A DNA stretch of 64,000 nucleotides from Engraulis encrasicolus. Taxonomy: Eukaryota > Chordata > Actinopteri > Clupeiformes > Engraulidae. The notes beneath the pieces are model-generated. The model had not been told where the DNA came from, did no database searches, and saw nothing but the letters and a program-made list of their open reading frames with translations. The stretch lies in NCBI RefSeq assembly GCF_034702125.1, contig NC_085861.1:2764796-2828795 (forward strand), in the 5' to 3' direction. Of this stretch, positions 1 through 11,100 are shown one piece after another; position 1 is the stretch's first letter, and every line of letters begins with the position of its first letter. The position numbers and the translations under genes were made by a program.

Positions 1-449
1 TGGCCGTGCGTTTTGATGACGCCCCGTCTCCATGGAGAAAACAATAATGTTTCCCCTGCTGCTGTCATGTCAGTCTAGCCAAAACAACTTTTGGGGGACT
101 ATTCTTCATTCACCATCCCGATTGCAAATGAGAAAATGACATTAGAATTAAACTTCTGTCGTCGGTGACGTCACCATGAGGGCCCAAGCACGCAAGTGAG
201 GACGGGAGGACGTGAGGCAGCATATTGGAATGCACCCACTGTACTATTTCTTGTAGTTTATTTCCAGAATTCATGCTGCCGCCCATTCACAAATGTTACC
301 TTTTCATGAATACTTATCACCACCATCAAATTTATCATGACAGGGAAAATTGCACTTCTATGAAAGCGGGCAGTTATGAAAAAGTTGCCCAACCTTGACA
401 TGGAAGTGGATTAGGGAATCTTGACATGGAAGTGGATTAGGGAATCTTT

Positions 450-616
450 TTTCATATATTTTTTAGGGGCTTTTATGCCTTTATTTGACAGGACAGTTGA
501 AGATGGTAACAGGAAGCGAATGGGACAGAGAGACGGGGGAGGATCGGGAAATGACCCCAGCCGGACTCGAACCGTGGTTCCCGTGGGTGGGCATGCAAGC
601 CCAAATGTGGGGACTT
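450..616 (-). mobile_element. Short tRNA-derived SINE copy
   Basis: Inserted among repeats of the unit CTTGACATGGAAGTGGATTA (394-448 and 631-660). Confidence 0.78.
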
Positions 617-1500
617 AACGGGATTAGGGAATCTTGACATGGAAGTGGATTAGGGAATCCTGAGGAGGCTGGTTTTGTTCTAGAACGATGGGTGGCGCGA
701 CAGGCCAAGTCATCCACAATAGAGGTAGAACATTAGACTAGAGGTGACACGGCAATCCGCGACAGCACTGGAAAAAAGCACATGCAGCCTCCATCTTGTG
801 TAGGTAGTGTGGGTAGGCACCTTCAGTCAATGCAAATTAATGGAGAACACACCCACCCCTGTCAAAGCATGGATTAAAACTGTGTGAAAATGAAGTTACA
901 CATTAATCAAGGACCAGATTTGCAATGTCATGCTACATATCACGTGAATCATATGAGTTGATAAAATACATTTAAAAATCAGTTTATAATTATTAATTAT
1001 GCAGATATTTAGCACTTCACACACTTCAACAATTATCCTTGTATATTGTGTTGATGGACATTTTCATGTTATTGAGCATTTTTTTCACAGAGGTGAGGCC
1101 CCCTTCTCCATTCATTTCCATTTCTCAAGTCTACCTCCAAATAACTTGTGCTTGTCTCCTCGTACCAGGAAGTAATATGGCATGATGACATCACTGACAA
1201 CAGCATTATACCTGTATTTCAATATCTTGCAAAAGCTTAATTGTAGAGTCTCTTTCTCATTTGCAATTGGCATGGTGAATGAAATACAGTCCCTCAAAAG
1301 TTGTTGTGGCTAGGCTGACAGCTGGGAAACTTTATCTTTTTCTCCACGGAGGAGGGGCCAGAAGGTGGGACGAGGAGACAAGCACAAGTGGAGGATGCAA
1401 GGTCGCATATTGTAACGCACTCCATGTCTAATGTTCTACCTCCATGGTCTCTGCTTGCTTTGTATTCCTCAGGGGAATTTGTCCAGGTGGCCAAAGGCAA

Positions 1501-1572
1501 TTCCCATACCGGGAGTCGAACCCGGGCCGCCTGGGTGAAAACCAGGAATCCTAACCGCTAGACCATATGGGA
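1501..1572 (-). tRNA. tRNA-Glu (anticodon TTC)
   Basis: The 72-nt minus-strand sequence folds as a full cloverleaf. Acceptor stem TCCCATA pairs with TATGGGA, followed by discriminator A. The anticodon stem CCTGG/CCAGG encloses loop TTTTCAC with anticodon TTC, and the T arm has GGTTCGACTCC. It closely matches vertebrate tRNA-Glu-TTC from memory. CCA is not encoded, as expected in eukaryotes. No run of four T follows within about 60 nt on the minus strand, so it may be a dispersed copy rather than an active gene. Confidence 0.88.
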
Positions 1573-2005
1573 CCTTGGCTGAGGGGAAGGACATTTCTCA
1601 CCAAGTAGGTGTATGCCAAAGGGACAGCTTGAGACCCACCAAGGCTAACCCTAACCCTAACCTAGTGTTTCCCGAGGGGGCGTTGGGGTGCCCTAGGGGG
1701 GCGTTGAGAAGGACACAACCGAGGGGGGGTGGGGCTTAGTCACCATTGGGGGGCATTAGTCTATTGTATTTTTCAATACTAAGGGGGCATTGGCAGGCTT
1801 ATGATGAGGCCAGGGGGCGTTGGGACTGGGAGGCTTATGAGGAGGTCAAGGGGGCGTTTGTTCAAAAAAGTTTCAGAACCCCTGCCCTAACCCTAACCTT
1901 ACATGGCCAGACCAAGTGGACGCATTCAAGACCTGTAACCGCAGAAATACACCAGCGGCGATGCGATTCAAGCGACAGGGTGTAGCAGCAAGCTGTGACA
2001 TTAGG

Positions 2006-2006
2006 T

Positions 2007-2100
<94 letters not shown>

Positions 2101-2196
2101 ACCTGGGAGCCGTACACTGTGACATCAGGTGACACACACACACACACACACGCACACGCACACGAGACCTGGGAGCCGTACACTGTGACATCAGGT

Positions 2197-2272
<76 letters not shown>
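2006..2272. repeat. (CA)n microsatellites in three blocks
   Basis: CA runs at 2006-2098, 2131-2165 and 2199-2272, separated by copies of GAGACCTGGGAGCCGTACAC. Confidence 0.95.
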
Positions 2273-2274
<2 letters not shown>

Positions 2275-3002
2275 ACCGGGGTTGCTGCGGCCACAACGCA
2301 GAGTACTAACCACTATACGAGAGCTATTCAAATGGAGGCCCTGGGGCCAGATGAGGCCCTTGGATGGCAAGCTTCTGACTCCACAAGCTACATCTCATTA
2401 TTTATTTATAGATTACCACATTTTATTATTTTATTATTTAGTATTTATTATGTCCACAAGCAGACGCGTTTCGGCCTTTAAACCATCATCAGTGCGTGGT
2501 ACCTCCGAAACGCCGAAATGCGTCTGCTTGTGGACATGGTGATAATAATTTATAAATAAATAATGAGACATAGCTTGTGAGTGCAGATTTTTCTTCTTTA
2601 AGTTGATACCTTTTATCGCGCACCCATAGTCATTCATTTTTTCCCAGAAGTTGAGCGCGTCCTCTGACAAACTTGAAGCTTCTGGCCTCCCACAAGGTCT
2701 AACAAAAATGAAAACAAATAGGCCTATGTGTGCTATCTGTGGCTATGCATAATTTGCAGTCACCAACACTTCGGGTTGGGGATATCAATGCATTCACATG
2801 AGAGTGAAATCTTACCTGAAGCAGTCTGATAAATAGACCATCAAAAGGCTACTAAGAAATAGAGAAGCGATGAGAATATCTGTTCTGTCTGGAAAGCTAT
2901 CCGCTTGTCTCGAACCCTAACCTCGGACATCGTGCTGCTTGCGGTGTCTGACCCCTTTACTGGAATTTGGAAAAACTGGCCCTCGATGACTTTTAATTGA
3001 AT

Positions 3003-3404
3003 CAGGGCTTGACACTGTCACCTGCCAACCGGCCAAATGCTGGTAAAAGTTGGCTGTGGCTAGTAATACTTTCAGTGTCACTAGCCAATTTGGCTGGCAG
3101 CTTATTCCTTGGTATGACATACGTATCAAATATTCTGTTGTTTTTTCCTTGTGTATCAATTGTTTGTATTTACTGAGTTCAAGAAAAAGCTCAGTAGCAC
3201 ACTATTTGCTTGATATACTTCCATGTAGAAAGCTATACACTCGTCTTGCTTTAGCACCTTCTGAGGTTAGATGTACACTATCATGATAAAGAGAAAAAAT
3301 CCCAATATAACATCTGTGGCTAGTGGAATACCTGAATCGCTAGTGGCTAGGGAAAACCACTAGCCACAGTGGCCGGTGGGTAAAAAAGTTAATGTCAAGC
3401 CCTG
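3003..3404. mobile_element. hAT-like MITE, CAGGGCTTGACA family, copy 1
   Basis: 402 bp, termini CAGGGCTTGACA and its complement, perfect 8-bp duplication AATTGAAT at 2995-3002 and 3405-3412. No coding capacity. Confidence 0.93.
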
Positions 3405-3892
3405 AATTGAATACCCTACTATACGATCACGGCCATCCACAGGCCCCTGGTTTAAGGCCCTCGAGTCTTTCCTTTCCTCCTACCTCGAGGTCGGAACTCC
3501 AGACAACATACAATTCTTTCCAATCGTGCCCTTCTGACCTTTCGCTACTAAAATGAAAAGCCATACTGTGACCCGGGGGCCTGTTCCATTCTCCACACTG
3601 TGCACTGTGGAAAAGCCATGCTGTGACCCGGGGGCCTGTTCCATTCTCCACACTGGCCATGCCGTGACTTAGGCTGGATCTCAAATGGCACACTTGTGCA
3701 CTTCGGGCACTGTGTTTCAGTGCGTAACTAATACGGCATGCGCACTTAAACATGGTGCACAAGTGCACCATTTGAGATTCAGCCTCGGATTCAAACTGGG
3801 GTTGGATAACTGTCCGCCATTTTGAATTTCCAGAAATAGACATTTTTAACTGCAAAATGTACTCTTCTTTGGTCATACTAGTATTAAGGGTG

Positions 3893-4218
3893 ATTTGAAA
3901 GTGAAAAGTGAAAGCCCATTGGGAAACTCCAACTCCCATTGTCATTGTGACACAGCACTCCACAGCACACAAGTGAACACTGCACACTGCACACAACGAA
4001 ATTGCATTTATGCCTCACCCGTGCAAGGGGGCAGCCCTCAGTGGCGCCCCATGGGGAGCAGTGCGGTGGGACGTTACCATATTCAGGGTACCTCAGTCAT
4101 GGAGGAGGATGGGGGAGAGCACTGGTTGATTACTCCCCCCACCAACCTGGTGGGTCGGGAGTCAAACCGGCAACCTCTGGGATGCAAGTCTGACGCCCTA
4201 ACCACTCACCCATGACTG
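3893..4218 (-). mobile_element. tRNA-headed SINE, minus orientation
   Basis: Reverse complement of the 53299 family, full length with tRNA head at 4150-4218. Confidence 0.85.
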
Positions 4219-4886
4219 CCCAGTGCCCTGATTTGTAAAGGGGGGGGGATTATCTCAATCGCACCCTGTTTGTATTAGTTTATTATTTAAATATTCATAA
4301 AAGGATAATATGTGTGTGTGTTTGTTAGTGTGTGTGTTTGTTTATTTGTGTGTGTGTGTGTGTTTGTTTAAGTGTGTGTGTGTGTCAGAGAGACAGAGAG
4401 AGCGCTAGAGAGAGAGCGTGGGTGTGTGTATGTGAACTGATGTAAGGCTTTTTTGCTATGCTCAGAGTTTGCAATATGTTTACTGTAATGTGCAATAATG
4501 TGTATTAGGTCTTTGTCTATGTCTTGTAATCCATGTATCTAAGCTGTCAGACACTTAAATTTTCCTCGGGATTAATAAAAGTACTGTACTCTCTACTCTA
4601 CTCTAAATTTGGCAGGACCCAGCACAGTTTGGGATCCTATTTATCTCATAAGTCAGGGTTTGCCAAACTGTGGTGCGTGCACACCTGGGGGTGCGTGGCC
4701 TGCCACAAGGGGGTGCGCGAGCTGAATTGAGCAATGGCGGATACAGCATGAATGAAAATGAAGTTTAATTGTATGGTGAATTGTATGCTTGAAGAAACAT
4801 TAAGTCTATTGGACATGAGGATTCCCTAAATGACTCTGCATGATGTGCAATGATTTGTGCAGTGAAGCCATGTTTGAATGGCCATA

Positions 4887-5555
4887 CAGTGGTGCTCATA
4901 TGTTTACATACCCCAGCAGAATATACGCTTTCTCTGCAATTTCTCACAAAATATGAAGAATTACTCAAAACATTTTTTTTCACTCATTGCTAGTGACTGG
5001 CTTAAGACATTTATTAGCAATATTCAGTGTTTACTCTTTCAAAAGCATACTCTTTCAACACAGAAAGCCAAAGCAACCAGTCATTAGCTTCAGAAAGAAT
5101 AAAATTAAGTTTTTGAGCGACCATCTCACTCTCCTGATCTCAACATCATTGAGCCATTCAGGGGAAACCTCAAATGAGAGGTACCAGCAAGACACCAAAA
5201 GATATTATAGGAAACAACCATTCTGCCAGGAAGAATGTACTGTTTTGTCATCTGAGAAAGTTAAGAGCCTTATCCAAAACTACCACAAACAATTTAGAGC
5301 GGTCCCTGATGTTAAACAGGCCCATATTCAGCATCAGAAACGAGGGTATGTAAACTTTTGAACAGGGTAATTTGGGTAGTTTGGGTTGTGGTCATGCTTT
5401 TGAAAGAGTAAACACAGAAGATTGCTAATAAATATCTTAAGCCAGTCACTAGCAATGAGTGAAAAAAAAGGTTTTGTGTAATCCTTCATATTTTGTGAGA
5501 AATCGGCAAAAAAGCGTATATTCTGCTGGGGTATGAAAACATATGAGCACCACTG
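4887..5555. mobile_element. Mariner-type non-autonomous element, 669 bp
   Basis: Termini CAGTGGTGCTCATATGTTT and its complement with TA duplications. Internal fragments such as CGAGGGTATGTAAACTTTTG suggest a deletion derivative. No intact transposase. Confidence 0.87.
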
Positions 5556-6329
5556 TAAGTACACCAAAACATTTGCTCATGACATCCATCAGAAACAAAT
5601 CTCACGTACAGTTACGGTTCATTGTGAAACAGCTTTTACTGACATAACACATTTTCACTCTTTTCACGTACCCATAATACTTACTAAATGCAGTACATTA
5701 TTATAACACACTGTCATTGTGAATTTGTCAGGAGCATGGCCCGGTTTGCAAAAAAAATAAAAATCTTTACCATTAGTGCTTTAGGCCGAATTGTTTGGTA
5801 CAGCTACATCATTACAGAAATGCAGCTTAACAAAAAAAAACAAGAAAAGTGCATTTTATAAATTTGAAGTGGCCGCAAACATAAGCCAAATGAAACAGTC
5901 AGCACCGAATGACAATGTCAGAAACAAAAAGACAAAGGACAGTGAAAATGTTGAGGAAGTACAGTACATTCAGTTGACGTTTTTAAGACACCCCCTCCTG
6001 TGGCTAATCATCTCTCCCCATCCCCAAAAACCCATGACCCTAAACAAGCTTTTCATTCAATTATCAACTTGAAAAACGACCAGGACCTTAAAGTGAAGCC
6101 GCACTATTTCTGGACATTTTACACCTCCCTTAGAGTTGAATACTTGAGATGTATCTTTCTCCTGTTCCCTCGGTCTGATGATCTTATGTTACCTCTAGCT
6201 CCAAGCTAGCTATTAGCATTTGGACCTATGAGACCAACTAGCAGCTAGCTATATATAGAAATGATGTGTTATGTAGAGTTTGCATTACCAGACTAAGAGA
6301 GAGGATGGAGAACAGGAGGAAGGTAACTC
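5556..6329. other. Downstream intergenic DNA, nothing recognised
   Basis: AT-rich with no conserved coding frame. Similarly unremarkable: 6600-7130, 9130-9640, 11850-12240, 33100-33800, 36420-36830, 40270-41630 and 51220-51780. Confidence 0.5.
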
Positions 6330-6598
6330 TAACGATAGGGACATATAGCAGGCGAAACGAGCGAGGCGAAGAGAGGCAAAATTCAGTGTTCCATTCTGAC
6401 AGCTCAACTGTCATCAGGTCGCCACGGCGAAGCAAATGGTATGAAACGTTTATGTTGTTGATTTGATTGGCCGCCACAGGCGAAATTCCCTACTCATTTG
6501 CATAATATTACATTACAAATATTACCTCCCTCATACTAATGAATGGTGAAGTTCGCGCTGCTTGGCCAAATTCACGTCTACGTGTCCCTATCGTTAAT
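6330..6598. mobile_element. AACGATAGGGACA inverted-repeat element
   Basis: Termini AACGATAGGGACATA and GTGTCCCTATCGTTA. A second copy at 26641-26919 has GGTAGGGACACATA termini. The interior has GCGAAGCGA-type repeats. Confidence 0.82.
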
Positions 6599-7568
6599 CA
6601 TTTCATTTAACTCCAGGGAAGGCAAAAAAATCATCTTATTTCCAGAAATGGTACGGTATCACTTAAAAGTAATAATGAACTTCACCAACTCTTTTTCCAT
6701 GTAATGAACTAAAGGATAAATGCAACTTGGACTAAGGCAGTCAGTAGTGTATCGCCCCTTTTGTTGCACTGCCATTATAGAATCCGAATCCTTGTCACAG
6801 TTAAATCCTAATATGGGGTGTGGGTTTCTCGAAAGTGTAGCTGCTAGCTAGTTAGCAACTTAGGTTAGTTCCTAATGGGGAATTGCGTCGCAAACAACAA
6901 AGCAGTTAATGGAATTACCCATGAGGCATTGCGCCCCAAGCACCTAGAACATCTTTGCAATGCCTTGCTGCAATTGTCTGCTTAACACTTTCACACTTTC
7001 ATGAACAGTGGACACTTTGATACAAATATGCCATTGTTGTTTTAACTACAGGACACTTTTCAGGAGGGTAAGTCTAATGCAGAGGTTATATGACATTTAC
7101 TGCTGATTTTGTTTTCCTATGGCTTATAGTACCCCCATGGGGGCCGCTAGGGGGGGGAAGTGGTACAGATTCTAAGGGCCCAAGCACTGATAGGGGCCCT
7201 TAAGAGGGCCCAAGCACTGAGAGGGGCCCTTAAGGGGGTCCAAAATTCAAATCTTTCATGGGGCCCAACATTTCTGGCAGCGCCCCTGTGTACCCCACAA
7301 TCGTACTATAGGCTGGTGTGGGTAACAAATTGTTTGTGATGAAAAAAAAAACAAAGACAATCTATTTTTCAAGGTTTTCGCCAGCTCACATGTGAAAACA
7401 TATTTACCTCATACTGGCTTATCAGCCAACCCAATGTCCCATGGTCCCAGGAAATAATTCACTAAAATGGCAACAAATCAAAAAAAGACTAGAAAAAATT
7501 CTACCCACACTCTTGGCACAGTACCAATGGTGTGGGTCTCTGGATAAGCTCTACAACAAAAAGCATTT

Positions 7569-7817
7569 GAAGAGCTCTTTTCCAAAATGAGATATATCCA
7601 GTTTATAGAATGTTGGGAAATTGACATTTTTCTATTGGGCTTTCCATTGAATTGCATTGCAAAATGCATTTCATAGAGGTTTAAAAAAGTATGTTCTGAA
7701 AACATTTGAATGGCAAGAATTCACATATAGATTATGGGACTTCTTAACTGTCAATTCCAATATTAAAATGCAAAAAGTCAAAAATGGTGGATGTAGCGTT
7801 TTGGAAAAGAGCTCTTC
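7569..7817. mobile_element. GAAGAGCTC MITE, copy 1, in the 3' flank of the collagen gene
   Basis: 249 bp, termini GAAGAGCTCTTTTCCAAAA and its complement. It starts 54 bp beyond the stop codon, so the 3' UTR probably runs into it. Other copies: 19360-19607, 20437-20684, 35543-35790 (248 bp each), with 4-bp AT-rich duplications (AAAT, ATAT, ATAT). Confidence 0.9.
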
Positions 7818-7871
7818 ATATTGTTTCCTCTTTGGTTTGGCTCCTCAAAGCGAGCGCTTGTTGACAAGTCC

Positions 7872-8044
7872 TCAGCGTATCCTCAGGCACTGCGCCTCGC
7901 ACTCGGTTCTGGTCGGGAAGCGGTTGCCGTTGCCGCCGCAGCCTCCGTACCAGAACTGCCGGCACTCGTTCTGCACGGTGTCGTGGTACCACATGAGCTT
8001 GAAGTCCCGACAGGAGCCCTCGTCCTGCTTTAGGGAGCACACGT
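7872..8044 (-). CDS. Collagen VI terminal exon: second Kunitz domain and stop
   Basis: The last coding exon (173 nt, TGA at 7872-7874), with acceptor cctttgcag. It starts [15 protein letters not shown] and contains [13 protein letters not shown], ending CLRIR. All six Kunitz cysteines are present. The P1 position is Arg (GSCRDF), compatible with a trypsin-like specificity loop, although Asp at P1' is unusual. The open frame continues upstream into poly-Ser only because the intron there is a (TCC)n tract. The coding part starts at the acceptor. Confidence 0.93.
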
Positions 8045-8075
8045 CTGCAAAGGAGGAGGAGGAGGAGGAGGAAGA

Positions 8076-8108
<33 letters not shown>

Positions 8109-11100
8109 GGAAGAGGAGGAGGAGGAGGAGGAGGAGGAGGAGGAGGAGGAATATAGAGGAGGAGGAGGAGGAGGAATATAGAGGAGGAGGAGGAGGAGGA
8201 GGAGGAGGAATATAGAGGAGGAGGAGGAGGAGGAGGAGGAGGAGGAGGAGGAGAGGGAGACCATCACGACCAGGCCAGGGTGTCAGCTCTCTCATCGCAA
8301 TGCACAGTGCGTACAGCGTACTTAAAAACATTAAGAATGGGTGTTTATTATATTAGATGTTATTTTTGGTCATTCTAAATCTTCTTGATCTGCATCTCAT
8401 TCTTCTTTTTTTCATGGGCTTTTTGCCTTTATTGCAGATAGGACAGTGGAGAGTGACAGGAAGTGAATGTGGAGAGAGATGGGGTAGGGTTGGGAAATGA
8501 CCCCGTCCGGATTCGAACCAGGGTCCCCATGGGCATGCAAGCCCATGCATCTCATTCTTAAAGGTCCGGTGTGGAACTATTTAAAGGGACACTGTGTGAG
8601 ATTTTTAGTTGTTTATTTCCAGAATTCATGCTGCCCATTCACTAATGTTACCTTTTTCATGAATACTTACCACCAGCATCAAATTCTAAGTTTTCATTAT
8701 GACTGGAAAAATTGCACTTTTCATACATGAAAAGGGGGATCTTCTCCATGGTCCGCCATTTTGAATTTCCAAAAATAGCCATTTTTAGCTGCAAAAATGA
8801 CTGTACTTGGACCATACTAGAAAATATTTGTTTAATACTTAGTAAACTTTCATGTACAGATCAAATTTGGCAATAGGCAGCCCAATTTCAATGAGCAGCA
8901 CAGTTGCAGTACCTTTTTTGACCATTTCCTGCACAGTGTCCCTTTAAGATCAAATTAGTGAGTGGACAGCATACAGTACATTTTATTTCATTGAGAGATG
9001 TCATTTTATAATAAGGATTTTAGTTTTGTTTTGGTGGACAATAATAAAAGCGTATGAGCCGGTTGCTGTTTTCCCACTACCTTGCACTACCGCCGGATCC
9101 TCTTTCTGCGGCAGCACGTCTAGCTCTGTGAGCACAAACCACAACAAAACTGTTAACACAAACAAAACAAGCAAGCAAACAAACAAACACACACACAAAC
9201 CAACAAAAACAACACAGACTGCAAAGGTAAATTAACTTCAGAGCACTGTATTATATACTGTATTTGATTTCATTCAGCCATGTGAAGAGGGACGACACAT
9301 GTCCCTGGAAATAGTTAAAATATTATTTCAATTATGAAGATATTATTTACAGTTTCACATTATTTACAAACATTCATGCAAGTGCTGTCATTTCAACATT
9401 GATAGTTCAATCATTACATGCGGCATGCTATTTTTCTGACATTATTAGGATCAACAGGGTTTTTTTGGTTTAGTTATTCGTGTGTTAATTGTTTAGTTGG
9501 CATGCGCATGGTTTTCCATGATGTGATTCAAAGTCGTTTAGTCTCTGTTTAGTCAGTCATGGGGTCAAGGGCATGGTTATGGGGCCAGGATTGTGCTTCT
9601 AGGTTCAAGGTCATGATTATAGGTTCAAGGTTATGGTTATGGGTTATTGATAGGTTATGATTATTGGGTGAGAGGTAGTTAACTTACTGTGCGCAACGCA
9701 TGTCTGGAAGCATTCGGTTTCCGAGTTAAAGCGATTGCTGTTACCGTCGCAACCGCCATACCAGAAGGGCGAGCATGCACCGAGTTCTGTGTTATAAAAC
9801 CACTTCTGCTCATACTTTTCACAGAACCGGCCAGCGTCCATACTCAGATCGCACTGAACAGCTGAAAACAAGACAATCAGGTTTACATTCATTCTTATAC
9901 CATGCAGCAAACTCAATCAACATGTAGGTGTGTTAAAACGTGCAAACTAAACTATACTGTGCAATATATTCAAGATGACGTCACTTCAAACTCATTTATT
10001 TTAGGGTTTTCTAAGAATTTATGTAGGAGGGAATGTTATTTATGTTGACATGTTCTTATGATTTATTTTAAATAGTTTATTTTATCTGGTGGTAAGATGT
10101 TGCCAGCCTATATATTATTTAGTAAAATACATTTATTATACAATATTAAATCAGCACTTTTAGTCAATAAATTGACTTGGCTAACTTATTCCATTTTTAA
10201 TGATGTCCGAGGAAGCATGAATATTTAGTGTCGTTTTTTATATACAGTGCCCTCCATAATTATTGGCACCCCTGGTTGAGATGTGTTAAAAGCCTTAAAA
10301 TAAATTCAGTGTTTATTGCAGAAGAATACTGTCACACTGAAAATTTTAGGAAAATGTAGCCTTCAACTCAAATGAATTGTAGGAAAATAAAAAAAATCCC
10401 TGACTAAAAAATAATTATTTTTCATTAAATCACCTGTTCCACAATTATTGGCACCCTTAACAATTCCCAGGAGATAAATATAATTGAAGCATTTCTGTCA
10501 TTTCTACAGTAGTTTACAAAGTTTACCAGAGTATGTAGGAACATTTAATTAGTAATTCATCACTTCCTGTTTCCCTGGGGTATAAATATGACGTGACACC
10601 GAGGCCATTTCTCTTATCCACTCTTAAACATGGGAAAGACAAAGGAACACAGCATACAAGTGAGGCAGATGTGCGTCGACCTTCACAGGTCAGGCAGAGG
10701 CTACAAGAAGATTGCCACTCAACTGCAGCTGCCCATATCTACTGTGAGAGGAATAATTAAGAAGTTCAAAACAACTGGAACAGTGGTAAACAAGCCTGGA
10801 TGAGGACCCAAGTTTATTTTGCCACCACGCACAGTGAGGAGGACGGTAAGAGAAATCTCACTGTTACAGAATTACAACAAATGGTAGCATCCTGGGGTCA
10901 CAAAGTCTCCAAATCAACCATCAGGCGCTGTCTACACACCAACAAGCTGTTTGGGAGGCATGCACGGAGAAAACCTTTCCTCGCCCACAATCATAAACGC
11001 AAACGTCTGGAGTTCGCCCAGCGGTATTGGGGCTTCAACTGGGACCGTGTGCTTTGGTCAGATGAGACCAAGATTGAGCTTTTTGGCAACAAACACTCTA

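Noticed and set aside
1862..2481. Poly-(CV) and poly-(TH) open frames
   Set aside because: CA/GT microsatellites; the same applies near 26.0, 29.7 and 32.9 kb.
8045..8331. Poly-Ser, poly-Leu, poly-Glu and poly-Pro frames over the GGA tract
   Set aside because: Microsatellite translation. The Kunitz frame continues into it only by chance past a clear acceptor.
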